The translations under genes were made by a program, and so were the position numbers. A stretch of DNA of 43,937 bases from Bacillota bacterium (GTDB taxonomy: Bacteria > Bacillota > Limnochordia > DUMW01). The notes below the pieces were generated by a model, which saw only the letters and a list, made by a program, of their open reading frames with translations, made no database searches and was not told the DNA's origin. The stretch covers positions 1 to 43,937 of the forward strand of contig DUMW01000042.1 of assembly GCA_012839765.1 (NCBI GenBank), read 5' to 3'. This document shows positions 8,707 to 16,563 of this stretch, in pieces. Each line of letters begins with the position of its first letter. Within the stretch, counting starts at the first letter, position 1.

Positions 8707-8743
8707 GAAAAGGACGTAGATTTGGTATCTCCGTCCTTTTTCT
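8707..8743. terminator. Bidirectional intrinsic terminator
   Basis: AAAAGGACG and CGTCCTTTT arms with T-rich runs on both strands, between the convergent ends of spoIVA (+) and the methionine-synthase-activation gene (-). Confidence 0.85.
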
Positions 8744-8746
8744 TCG

Positions 8747-9442
8747 TTATACCGTCTTGGTTTTGCTATAGGAGCGGGCGTACAGATGTGGGTCGTAAGG
8801 GGCCCGCCGGCCAGGGCAGTTCTCCCGAGGGCAGAGCATGCAGTTTTCGTAGTCCACGGTGGTGGAAAAACGAATTCCCGACAGGGACTTGATAGGCAGC
8901 ATCAGGAAGGAATCGGTCAGTCTCAGTCCGATGGTTGCTTCCGTATCTCCCAGCAGTTGAAATAGAGGCTTTTGTTCGCTGATAGGCCAGTCCTCTAGGG
9001 AACCTGGGCTCATGTGGGCGGTCTTGCCCATGTGGAAAGTGGTTTCCAGATGGCGGTTCAGGTATTCCACCGCCTGTCTTAGGACCAGTTCATTGATCCG
9101 CTCTGCATAGTATTGCATCAAGAGATCGGGAATCTCCTGGGCCCAGGTTTCCAGCTCCTGTCCGCAGGTGACCACATAGGCGATAAACCGGTGGGCGTTT
9201 TGCAAGTTGACCGCCAGCACCCGGCTACGGAAGGTAATGCCCTCGGCCACGATGCTTTCGTCGGTGCGTGTCTCGATATACGCTTCTTTGTACAGGGCCT
9301 TAGGACGGGCAATGGTCTGGGCCTGTTTCACCAGTTCCGCGATGGACGGCGCTTCAGGATGGTCTTCGGTCATCTTTATGTATTTTAGGACTTTGGATAA
9401 TTCCAATTCTACTGGTATCTGGTCTAACACCGTGGTGCTCAT
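8747..9442 (-). CDS. Stand-alone methionine synthase activation-domain-like protein
   Basis: About 231 residues. It resembles the C-terminal SAM-binding activation domain of cobalamin-dependent methionine synthase, which supports reductive methylation of oxidised B12. Family blocks seen are AHRFIAYVVTCGQELE, the SAM-binding region HMSPGSLEDWPISEQKPLF, and IGLRLTDSFLMLPIKSLSG. A Cys cluster (Cys201, Cys204, Cys209 in CMLCPRENCPGRRAPYD) ends the protein and may bind metal, which the canonical domain lacks. The start at 9442 has AGGAGG 9 nt upstream; an upstream in-frame start at 9493 lacks one. It interrupts the usual spoIVA-HU adjacency. The matching MetH core is not in the window. Confidence 0.8.
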   Translation of the reverse strand: MSTTVLDQIPVELELSKVLKYIKMTEDHPEAPSIAELVKQAQTIARPKALYKEAYIETRTDESIVAEGITFRSRVLAVNLQNAHRFIAYVVTCGQELETWAQEIPDLLMQYYAERINELVLRQAVEYLNRHLETTFHMGKTAHMSPGSLEDWPISEQKPLFQLLGDTEATIGLRLTDSFLMLPIKSLSGIRFSTTVDYENCMLCPRENCPGRRAPYDPHLYARSYSKTKTV

Positions 9443-9588
9443 GACTGATCGCCTCCTGCGTTGAGTATACACCGAGTAGGTTGCTAAGATCAATCATTGC
9501 TATCAAATCCTGACAAGACCGGAAATGAACCTCATTAGCTGCGAAATTCTCGGAAATTCTTGTTAGGCAAGCAGGATATTAAGCCGAT

Positions 9589-9658
9589 TGGTAGAATATA
9601 CATCAGTAGACGAGGGAGAGCCGGAAAGCCCATGGTTATTTGGGTTGAGACTTATAAT
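9589..9658 (+). promoter_or_regulatory. Candidate promoter elements for the HU gene
   Basis: An extended -10, TGGTAGAAT, lies at 9589-9597, and a perfect TATAAT at 9653-9658. Neither has a good -35 at 17 nt. Either could drive HU, whose start is at 9743. Confidence 0.35.
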
Positions 9659-9742
9659 GTCCCTTTTGGGTGGACAACCTATCAAAGGAAAGCGTGGAAC
9701 TACGAGGGTTAGATTAGCGTGTAACAAGGGAGGTGAACTGAG

Positions 9743-10015
9743 ATGACCAAAGCCGAATTGGTGGATCGGGTGGCAGAGAGTACCGGGTTGACGAAGAAGA
9801 TGGCCAGCGGTTCGGTGGATGCGGTGTTTGCCGCGATCACCGAGGCGTTAGCCCGTGGCGAGAAGGTACAATTAGTTGGTTTTGGCAGCTTTGAAGTTCG
9901 GCAGCGGGCGGCAAGGAAAGGTCGTAATCCCCGCACCGGAGAAGAGATCGAGATCGATTCGCGGCAAGTTCCCGTCTTTAAGGCCGGAAAAGCCCTAAAG
10001 GATGCCGTAAGATAA
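9743..10015 (+). CDS. hup: HU family DNA-binding protein
   Basis: 90 residues, the standard HU length. Family blocks are [12 protein letters not shown] at the N-terminus, [30 protein letters not shown] (the beta-arm entry and DNA-intercalating arm) and [13 protein letters not shown] at the end. HU is the abundant nucleoid protein that bends and wraps DNA as a homodimer in Firmicutes. GGAGGTG lies ahead of ATG 9743. It is a single-gene unit with a terminator 25 nt after the stop; its position downstream of spoIVA matches Bacillus. Confidence 0.97.
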   Translation: MTKAELVDRVAESTGLTKKMASGSVDAVFAAITEALARGEKVQLVGFGSFEVRQRAARKGRNPRTGEEIEIDSRQVPVFKAGKALKDAVR

Positions 10016-10040
10016 GGAACTCTTGAGTTGCCAGGTTTCA

Positions 10041-10076
10041 AAAAGGAGAAGACATTCGATGTCTTCTCTTTTTTTT
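10041..10076 (+). terminator. Intrinsic terminator after HU
   Basis: A 10-bp stem GAGAAGACAT/ATGTCTTCTC around a TCG loop, followed by a run of eight T residues. Confidence 0.93.
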
Positions 10077-10101
10077 GTGGGTTTTCTTAGATGCCGGAAA
10101 C

Positions 10102-10110
10102 TGTTATAAT
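10102..10110 (+). promoter_or_regulatory. Extended -10 promoter of thrB-lysC
   Basis: TGTTATAAT gives an extended -10 with a perfect TATAAT at 10105-10110, 34 nt before the thrB start. No convincing -35 is seen. No lysine or threonine riboswitch fits between the HU terminator and thrB. Confidence 0.6.
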
Positions 10111-10143
10111 ATGTACTTGAATGTTGATGGAAGAGGTGTACCC

Positions 10144-11058
10144 ATGGCTGTCCGTGTGAAAGTGCCTGCGACCACTGCCAACCTCGGTTCAGGTTTTGAT
10201 TGTCTAGGGCTTGCCCTCGGTCTTTACAACGTCTTCACTGTGGAGGAAGGGGAAGAGGGCCTGCACGTGGAGGTGCGGGGAGAATCCCAGGGCATTGCTA
10301 CCACCAAAGAGAACCTGTTTGTGCAGGCCATGGAGCAGGTCTTTGTGCGGGTAGGGTATCAACCTCGGGGCTTGCGGGTCGTGGCGGAGAACAACGTTCC
10401 CCTGGGCAGGGGCTTGGGCAGCAGCGCCACTGCCATCGTAGGCGGCTTGGTGGCGGCAAACAGTCTCAGTGGTAATCGCCTGGGGGAAGGGGAGCTGGTG
10501 GCTTTGGCTTCGGAGCTGGAAGGCCATCCGGATAACGTGACGCCGGCCCTTTTAGGCGGTTTCGTCACTGTTTTCACCGACGCTTCTGGCAAGGCCCATT
10601 ATCAGCGGATTGTGCCTACGGTCCCCTTGAAGATCTGTCTGGCCATTCCTGATTTCGTTCTCAGCACCCGACGGGCCCGGGAAGTGTTGCCCCGGGAAGT
10701 GCCCCTGAAGGATGCGGTGTTTAACCTGGGGCGGGTGGCGGTGCTGGTGGCAGCCCTTTGTCAAGGGAACCTGGAGATGCTGAGAAATCCGGAGTTGTGG
10801 GATGATCGTTTGCACCAGGGTTACCGAGCGGGTCTGATCCCCGGGTTCGATGATGTGATGGCGGCCGCAAAGGAGGCTGGCGCCTATGGAGTGGCCCTCA
10901 GTGGGGCTGGCCCCACGGTGGTGGCCTTTGCCGGTGAAGAGGGTGACGATGTTTCGCAGGCGATGGCCAAGGCTTTCGCAAGGCATGGGGTGGCCTGTCG
11001 GTCTTTGGTTACCGAGGTCTCTGTTCATGGTGCGCTGACATCAACGGAGTTCATTTGA
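10144..11058 (+). CDS. thrB: Homoserine kinase ThrB
   Basis: About 304 residues, the usual length of this GHMP kinase. It phosphorylates homoserine to O-phosphohomoserine in threonine synthesis. The N-terminal block [25 protein letters not shown] and the ATP-binding loop [16 protein letters not shown] are diagnostic; [11 protein letters not shown] near the C-terminus is the third GHMP motif. ATG 10144 fits with GAGGTG upstream; an in-frame start at 10075 would lie over the HU terminator. lysC starts 16 nt after the stop, so the pair is an operon. Threonine synthase and homoserine dehydrogenase are not in the window. Confidence 0.96.
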   Translation: MAVRVKVPATTANLGSGFDCLGLALGLYNVFTVEEGEEGLHVEVRGESQGIATTKENLFVQAMEQVFVRVGYQPRGLRVVAENNVPLGRGLGSSATAIVGGLVAANSLSGNRLGEGELVALASELEGHPDNVTPALLGGFVTVFTDASGKAHYQRIVPTVPLKICLAIPDFVLSTRRAREVLPREVPLKDAVFNLGRVAVLVAALCQGNLEMLRNPELWDDRLHQGYRAGLIPGFDDVMAAAKEAGAYGVALSGAGPTVVAFAGEEGDDVSQAMAKAFARHGVACRSLVTEVSVHGALTSTEFI

Positions 11059-11074
11059 GCGGAAGGTGGAAGAG

Positions 11075-12307
11075 ATGGAAATCGTAGTACAGAAGTACGG
11101 TGGTAGCTCAGTTGCTAATCCGGAATTGATCAAGAATGTGGCGCGGCGGGTTATTGCCACAAAACAGGCGGGTAACAAAGTGGTTGTTGTCGTCTCTGCG
11201 ATGGGGGACACCACGGACGATCTGATCGCCCTCGCAGGAAAACTGAGCAATAATCCTCCTAAACGCGAAATGGACATGTTGATGTCTACTGGCGAACAGA
11301 TTACCATTTCCCTGCTGGCCATGACTTTGCAGGCCATGGGGCATTCGGCAATCTCCTTAACCGGGCCCCAAGCGGGGATCTACACCAATCGGATGTTCAG
11401 CAAGGCGAAGATCCAGGAGGTCAACCCTGAGCGGGTGCTCGAGGAACTGGAGAAGGACAATATTGTGGTGGTGGCTGGCTTCCAGGGCAAGACTTATGAT
11501 GGAGAGATCACTACCCTCGGACGTGGTGGTTCCGATACAACAGCGGTGGCCTTGGCCGCAGCCTTGAAGGCCAAGGTGTGTGAGATTTATACTGATGTAG
11601 ATGGGGTATACAGTGCCGACCCGAGGATTGTTCCCAATGCCCGGAAGTGGCGGGAGATCTCCTACGGGGAGATGTTGGAGATGGCCAGTCTGGGAGCAGT
11701 CGTCCTGCAACCCCGGGCTGTTGAATATGCAGCTATCCATGGGGTAGTTATTCATGTGCGGTCCTCCTTCAAACAGATAGAAGGGACCTTTGTGAGGAGT
11801 GAAGCTGACTTGGAAAAAGATGTATTGGTTACCGCAGTGACAAAAGACGAAGATACCGTGCGGGTCGTCGTGGTGGATGTGGATGACAAACCGGGGATTG
11901 CGGCCCGACTGTTCTCTGCCTTGGCGGATCAGGGTGTGAACGTGGATATGATCGTTCAGACCTATACGCGTGGTGGGAAGACCGATATGCTCTTCACCGT
12001 GTCCCGGTCGGATCTTAATCTGACCCTCGAGGTAGTGAAGGGGATCAAGGAAGAACTGGGGGCCAGTGATGTGCTCTACGACGACACGGTGGCCAAGGTT
12101 TCCATTGTTGGGGCCGGTATGGTGAGCAATCCCGGTGTGGCTGCAAAGATGTTCAAGGCTTTGTACGATGCGGGAATTAACATCCAGGCCATCAGTACTT
12201 CTGAGATTAAGGTATCTTGCCTGATTGACCAGAAGTATACCTTGGATGCAGTGCGTGCAATCCACAAAGAGTTCGAATTAGACCTTTCCGCGGAGCAGAG
12301 CGCGTAA
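11075..12307 (+). CDS. lysC: Aspartate kinase
   Basis: About 410 residues. It phosphorylates aspartate, the entry step to lysine, threonine and methionine. The catalytic N-terminal domain starts [17 protein letters not shown] and contains [18 protein letters not shown] and [15 protein letters not shown]. Two ACT domains follow from about residue 265 ([19 protein letters not shown], then [19 protein letters not shown] and [17 protein letters not shown]), indicating allosteric feedback by a pathway amino acid. ATG 11075 is chosen because GGAAGGTGG (11061-11069) then serves as ribosome site. Second gene of the thrB-lysC operon. Confidence 0.96.
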   Translation: MEIVVQKYGGSSVANPELIKNVARRVIATKQAGNKVVVVVSAMGDTTDDLIALAGKLSNNPPKREMDMLMSTGEQITISLLAMTLQAMGHSAISLTGPQAGIYTNRMFSKAKIQEVNPERVLEELEKDNIVVVAGFQGKTYDGEITTLGRGGSDTTAVALAAALKAKVCEIYTDVDGVYSADPRIVPNARKWREISYGEMLEMASLGAVVLQPRAVEYAAIHGVVIHVRSSFKQIEGTFVRSEADLEKDVLVTAVTKDEDTVRVVVVDVDDKPGIAARLFSALADQGVNVDMIVQTYTRGGKTDMLFTVSRSDLNLTLEVVKGIKEELGASDVLYDDTVAKVSIVGAGMVSNPGVAAKMFKALYDAGINIQAISTSEIKVSCLIDQKYTLDAVRAIHKEFELDLSAEQSA

Positions 12308-12325
12308 AATCACGGCAAAACGGGG

Positions 12326-12354
12326 TTGCACATCGGGAGCAATTGTGGTAGTAT
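12326..12354 (+). promoter_or_regulatory. Promoter of tRNA-Pro
   Basis: -35 TTGCAC at 12326-12331, a 17-nt spacer, and -10 TAGTAT at 12349-12354 preceded by TGG (extended -10). It ends 9 nt before the mature tRNA start. Confidence 0.7.
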
Positions 12355-12363
12355 AACTGGTGT

Positions 12364-12441
12364 CGGGCTGTGGCGCAGCTTGGCTAGCGCGCTTGACTGG
12401 GGGTCAAGAGGTCGCAGGTTCAAATCCTGTCAGCCCGACCA
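12364..12441 (+). tRNA. tRNA-Pro, anticodon GGG
   Basis: The acceptor arms CGGGCTG and CAGCCCG pair perfectly over 7 bp. The D-arm TGGCGCAGCTTGGCTAGCGC is typical of tRNA-Pro. The anticodon stem CTTGA/TCAAG encloses CTGGGGG, giving anticodon GGG. The T-arm GCAGGTTCAAATCCTGT is normal. The discriminator is A and the CCA end is encoded. It is a solitary tRNA with its own promoter and terminator. Confidence 0.97.
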
Positions 12442-12456
12442 GTTTTGAACATAGTT

Positions 12457-12490
12457 AACCACGGAGCTTTTGAGCTACCGTGGTTTTTTT
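12457..12490 (+). terminator. Intrinsic terminator of tRNA-Pro
   Basis: AACCACGG and CCGTGGTT arms with an inner AGCT/AGCT pairing, followed by a T-run at 12484-12490. Confidence 0.9.
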
Positions 12491-13011
12491 GTTTGTCCCG
12501 CGGTCAACCTCACACTTGGGCAAAATGGGGCAAATCCGAGTCTGGGGGCAGATGCTCCTGAAGGCACTTGGCCACCGCAAGGAGGCACTGAGTCAAGTAT
12601 CGGGATACAATACTCGTATGGTCCTGGGTTGCCCGGCCAGTTATTCGAGTATAGGCAACGGTATGCCCAGGGTATTAAGCAGGCTAATATGGATAGTAAA
12701 CAAGTTCGTCGGAGCGTGTATTGTACATCGGCGCCGCCCGCGTGTAGTTCCAAAGCCGCTTCGCCAGAACATGACAGCCACTTTCGGTGAAACTCGTACT
12801 CAATCAGGCAGGGATTCGTGCTCTTCGGTGTCGAACTATTGTTCATCAGAGAGGTGCTTCCTTTGGGGAGGCGAGGGGTCGTAGCCCTCGTAGACAATTC
12901 CCCCTGGGGAGGCGCTTTTCCCTCATTTTGCGCTGTTTTTCAGCTTTCGACTCCTGAGCGATCTTGAAAAGGGAACCTGGGAGAAAAAGATGCTCGATTG
13001 GAGCGCGTAAG
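12491..13011. other. Gene-free stretch, start of a decayed island
   Basis: No reading frame here looks like a protein; the longer open frames are Cys-, Pro- or Arg-rich in shadow fashion. Small local inverted repeats occur, such as GAGGG/CCCTC near 12871-12888, and two copies of a TGGGGAGGCG-like motif near 12860 and 12908. I cannot assign a function. Confidence 0.4.
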
Positions 13012-13625
13012 ATGATGGACTTTGAGCGTATCGTGTCAATTCAAGAATGCGATTTGCCTGCGGCGTCAAAAGAGCGTTGAGTGGAAACGACATTGCTCAA
13101 CTCGTAGATTGGTTAGCATCAAAGAATGAGGATGTGCGCTATCAGGCATTTCTCCTGCTCCAGCACCGGTCGGCGCTTTTTGACGACGTTTACCCGTTTT
13201 GGGACACTTTTTACGAAAAGCTGAAAAGTCTAAACTCCTATCAACGAAGTATTGGTTTGATGCTCATAGCGGAAAATGTCAGATGGGATACGGAAAACCG
13301 GATGGAGGAGATCCTTGACGGGTATCTGGTGCTTCTGAACGACGCGAAACCCAACGTAGTACGACAGTGTATCCAATCGCTGGGGAAAATTGTCTCTGCA
13401 AAACCGAGTCTGAGTGATATCGTCGCCTCTAGGCTGATCTCCTTTGATATCATGGCCATGAAAGAGACCATGCGAAAATCCATACTGCTTGATATCCTGA
13501 ACCTATTGCTTATCATTCGCGAAGAACAGACGACAGCTGAGGTTGAAAGCTTTATCTCGAATGCGCTTTCCGGTGAGATATTAGATAAGAAAACAAGCAA
13601 ACAAATCGAGAATCTTTTGGGTTAG
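13012..13625 (+). pseudogene. HEAT-like helical protein of unknown function, needs a -1 frameshift
   Basis: A good start (ATG 13012 or 13015 with GGAG at 13000-13003) begins MMDFERIVSIQECDLPAASKER and hits TGA at 13078-13080. The -1 frame then carries RALSGNDIAQLVDWLASKNEDVRYQAFLLLQHRS and about 180 more residues of amphipathic helix repeats with HEAT-like character. The two segments join sensibly at the A-AAA-G run at 13067-13071. This may be a disabling one-base insertion, programmed -1 frameshifting, or a sequencing error. The downstream frame alone could start at ATG 13047, but that start has no ribosome site. I do not recognise a named family. It is the only long coding signal in its part of the island. 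Confidence 0.55.
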
Positions 13626-14092
13626 AGACGAGCGGAATTCTCCGGATGTAGTTGTTTTCCGTTGCCATCTGTGCCGGCTTTGCTGAGGTATATGGATCCA
13701 TCGCCGATGGGGTCAGGGAAACCAGGATAACACGCAGCAGGTTCGGAGCAAGCCTAGTGATGTTGTGACCTGCGGCATAGGCTTCCCGGCATAACCAATA
13801 GGGCCAAACCCGCCGGCGAAGAGGATTTGGGCGCACCCGACCCACTGAAGGTTGTCCGTCCGCGACGTCAAGAACGGCCGATTTCTAAATAGGGGGTGAA
13901 AGACGATTGTCCACGTATTTATCAAGATGGACAGGAAGAGACTGACCCACGGAACCATATGCTGTTTCATATTGTAGTCTCACTGGATATATTGATTGAT
14001 TTACCCAAGTTAGCCCAGACCGGAGCCACACGTCTTTGAACAACCGACAGAACAACATGCCGAAACCCAGTGGAAACGGGTACTTGATGACC
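13626..14092. other. Gene-free stretch
   Basis: Nothing here supports a gene. One reverse-strand frame beginning near 13970 starts with a membrane-helix-like sequence (MKQHMVPWVSLFLSILINTW) but degrades into unstructured sequence within 40 residues, so it could be the start of a decayed membrane-protein gene. Confidence 0.35.
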
Positions 14093-14551
14093 TTAGCGTC
14101 TTTTCCCAGCGCGTCTGTCCATTTCGCGGGCTACTGCGCTGGCCAATGCCTTCCTTTTGGATACTACTCTGCACCCCGCAGGGGCAAGGAGAAACTGACC
14201 CATTCGAACATACACAACGGCAATCGGTATCCCGACGATCGTTAGAAAGTAGAGGATGGCCAAGGTGAAGTAGACCAGAGTCAAAGCCAGGCCAATGGGG
14301 AACCAGATTATGTTAAGGACGGTATTGACAATTCTCCAAACCCAACATATGTTCTCTTTTCCTTTCAGTTCGGTTTCCCGGATGATCTCCTTTCCGTAGG
14401 GAAAGGCTGATAGTTTCGCAAACTCCAAACACGCCCTGCCAATGGGTATCCCCACTATGGTCAGGTAAAAGAGGATTCCGATCACCAGCCACAATAGAGC
14501 CAAGGCACCTCCGCCCAAGACGAACCAGATAAGATTTCCTAACGTTGTCAT
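14093..14551 (-). CDS. YccF domain-containing membrane protein
   Basis: 152 residues containing two copies of the YccF motif: FYLTIVGIPIGRACLEFAKLSAFPYGKEI near residues 28-55 and YFLTIVGIPIAVVYVRMGQF near residues 101-120. There are two hydrophobic hairpins and a basic C-terminal tail. YccF proteins are small inner-membrane proteins of unknown role. ATG 14551 has GGAGGG 7-8 nt upstream. It is the one clearly intact gene in the 12.5-16.2 kb island. Confidence 0.88.
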   Translation of the reverse strand: MTTLGNLIWFVLGGGALALLWLVIGILFYLTIVGIPIGRACLEFAKLSAFPYGKEIIRETELKGKENICWVWRIVNTVLNIIWFPIGLALTLVYFTLAILYFLTIVGIPIAVVYVRMGQFLLAPAGCRVVSKRKALASAVAREMDRRAGKRR

Positions 14552-15214
14552 CGTACTCCCTCCGGACTTTTCTTTTCAGAACACGTGGACAATACGGTCC
14601 GTTTCCCTGTGGATCTGATTTCAATGGTCTTGGTTTCCCGCCCAGATGAAGCTCACCCTATAGTGTTCCGTATTTCAACTCCATCCCACAGCCCCTTGGT
14701 GGGTACTGAGGAATAAACGACAGTATGACCTCTCGAAGCCCCTCTGGTCCGGGAATCCGTGTGGTTAACGAAGATACTAGCTTGATCCCAACTCCATAGG
14801 GCGACATCGAATATCTGTACCATGTTTGTTCTTATTCTTCTTGGGTGCTCACTGGTTTCGGCCATTGCTCGGTAGGGGTGGTTGCCCCCTGTGGATTCCC
14901 CCTTAACCCCTAAGGGCGTGGAGTGTGTCGGAATCCCTGATTTCAAGAATATTATACCATGACACGGGGAGTCGGACCCGAATGGGTCTACCCTTCGGCG
15001 GGGTTTGTTACCGATGACCCTGAGGAACAAAGCGTTAAGGATAGCCTTCGGAAAGTCGCTAAGGAGATAAGAAGTCATGTCGTCTAAGGTCCGGGGAATG
15101 ATCACGTTAGGGTGATGGTGGTTACAATCGCTGTTTTGCCGTCGCTATCGATACAAAGAACCAATTGTCCTTCGTCGAATAGTGGCAATTGGCTATACTG
15201 AGGGGGTATGTGTT
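14552..15214. other. Gene-poor stretch with one short candidate ORF
   Basis: No convincing long gene. The best signal is a 42-codon frame at 14959-15087 (+), listed separately. A 150-residue reverse-strand frame over 14653-15105 has a biased, Arg/Ser/His-rich composition and overlaps the better short ORF, so it is not called. CCTTA/TAAGG forms a small hairpin near 14901-14915. Confidence 0.35.
14959..15087 (+). pseudogene. Possible protein remnant, 42 codons
   Basis: ATG 14959 to TAA 15087 reads MTRGVGPEWVYPSAGFVTD, then a charged amphipathic helix (DPEEQSVKDSLRKVAKEIRSH). The composition looks like real protein, unlike the surrounding frames, but it has no Shine-Dalgarno sequence and begins soon after an in-frame TGA. 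It may be the C-terminal remnant of a lost gene. Family not recognised. Confidence 0.3.
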
Positions 15215-15595
15215 GTGGCTGATGCATTGGCTAAGACCTAGATCTTTTTTATCGAGGTTCCTATCCCTGATTAGCTGAGAGATATGCTGACAGAACAGGA
15301 GGAGCCTTTGTTTGCGGTCAAGACTTTTCGAGATGCGGCAGTATTCACGGACAAGAGGATTCAGATTGCCGATAGACAGGGGCTGACCGGCAAGAAAACC
15401 GAGTATTGCACCATACCGTACAAGTCGATTGTCGCCTATGCCATGGAGACGGCCCGGATGCTTGACTTGGATAGTGAGATCAAGCTTATCCTGTCCGGGG
15501 GCATCAGGGTCGAGTTACAATTCCTGAAGGACAAACGCATGTCTGAATTGCTTTTCAAGGTATACGACACTATTACGAGATTTGTGTTGGGGTAG
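15215..15595 (+). pseudogene. Bacterial PH-domain protein (bPH_1-like) with two in-frame TAG codons
   Basis: From GTG 15215 (AGGGGG at 15201-15206, spacing 8) the frame reads VADALAKT-TAG-IFFIEVPIPD-TAG-LRDMLTEQEEPLF and continues through AVFTDKRIQIADRQGLTGKKTEY and IPYKSIVAYAMETARMLDLDSEIKLILSG to a normal end. The motif TDKR..-DRQGLTGKK-IPYKSI is that of the bacterial PH family (bPH_1). Family members have an N-terminal helix before LxEMLTExEE, which is exactly where the two TAG codons fall (15239-15241 and 15272-15274). Both are single C-to-T changes from CAG. ATG 15284 could yield a 103-residue product. TAG is an ordinary stop in many intact genes here, so a nonsense-damaged gene is likeliest. 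Confidence 0.65.
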
Positions 15596-16167
15596 GGTTC
15601 TCCATAGGAGTAAGGTGCTAAACGGGAATTAGCCAAGGGCTTCGGTGGCTATGCTTTGCGCAAGTCCGATGGCTTAATAGGGAATGGTCCCACCCGAAAG
15701 TTGTTTGCCTCGGCGATCTCGCGGATCCTCAGGGTTAGAATTGTGGATGTTCTCGGTGTTCATCAGGGAAGGGGTGGAAAGAAAAATCCCGTTTAGACTT
15801 GCGATATCCCTCTGGGTCAGCGACGACATCTGTCTTTCTCCCCTTGGACGTTGGCGGTTGCCCTTCCGCTGTTTACCGCGACACAGGATGATAGATCACG
15901 CAGTATTGCTGCAATTCCAACGGGGATATGAGTTTCATCTGGGTCTTCCGTCTGTTAGCCGCTAGGACTTGGGGCCCAAAGGAGGAAACGCGACTTTGGT
16001 GGGGAAGATCAAGGGGAAGACAGTTCCGGAGCAAACTGACGATAACGTACGTCTAATCTACAGGGGCCCGTTACTGGAGCCTGTGGGTGAGTCTTTGAGA
16101 CGAAAGTCATGCCCGTATACGCGGGGATTCTCCTGGTCCCGGGTGGCACAGCAAGACCAGGACACAT
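15596..16167. other. Gene-free stretch, end of the decayed island
   Basis: I see no gene. Short open frames lack ribosome sites and protein-like composition. A small inverted repeat TAGCC/GGCTA lies near 15633-15654. Confidence 0.35.
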
Positions 16168-16182
16168 AAGGGAGTGGCGGTT

Positions 16183-16563
16183 TTGCGAGTAATGGCAGGC
16201 ATTTTGGGCGTGCTTGTGGTGGTGGCACTTGCTGTGTTGATCTACCTATCCTGTGGTTTGAGGCAAGGGGCGATCCTTGCCATTTCCAATGTCGATTTCA
16301 GTGCTTTGCCCGATGGGATCTACCGCGGCACCTACCAGGGCGGCCGCTGGACCAACACCGTGGAAGTAGCGGTGCTTAGTGGGATGATCCGGTCTATCCG
16401 GGTGATCAAAGATGTCCAGTTCCAGTTGGATCATGTACGGGAACAGGTGCTTGAACGTATTGTCGAAGAACAATCGACGGTGGTGGATGCGGTTTCCGGT
16501 GCCACGGTGACCTCCAAGGCCTACATGAAGGCGGTGGAAAACGCGCTTACTCCCCAGGAATGA
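16183..16563 (+). CDS. FMN-binding domain protein, membrane anchored
   Basis: About 126 residues: one N-terminal membrane helix (residues 5-23), then an FMN-binding domain with the flavinylation-type motif SGATVTS at residues 105-111, followed by KAYMKAVENAL. In related proteins an ApbE-type transferase attaches FMN to the last Thr of this motif (Thr110 here), and the protein carries electrons outside the membrane. AAGGGAG (16168-16174) favours TTG 16183; GTG 16174 overlaps the ribosome site and ATG 16192 is the other alternative. It overlaps the convergent methyltransferase gene by 17 nt. A polyferredoxin-like membrane protein 7 kb away could be a redox partner (inference). Confidence 0.82.
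   Translation: MRVMAGILGVLVVVALAVLIYLSCGLRQGAILAISNVDFSALPDGIYRGTYQGGRWTNTVEVAVLSGMIRSIRVIKDVQFQLDHVREQVLERIVEEQSTVVDAVSGATVTSKAYMKAVENALTPQE

Noticed and set aside
10016-10143. Lysine or threonine riboswitch ahead of thrB-lysC
   Set aside because: After the HU terminator only about 65 nt remain before thrB, too short for a lysine riboswitch, and no conserved core is seen.
12475-12897. Reverse-strand 140-residue open frame and overlapping forward frames
   Set aside because: Composition is rich in Cys, Pro and Arg without protein-like blocks, and it covers the tRNA terminator; two overlapping frames are equally open.
14653-15105. Reverse-strand 150-residue open frame
   Set aside because: It lacks recognisable motifs, and the + strand in its first part encodes a more protein-like short ORF.
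15215-15595. Recoding of TAG (for example pyrrolysine) in the bPH gene
   Set aside because: Many intact genes in the window end in TAG, and no pylT or pylS is present, so nonsense mutations are the simpler reading.
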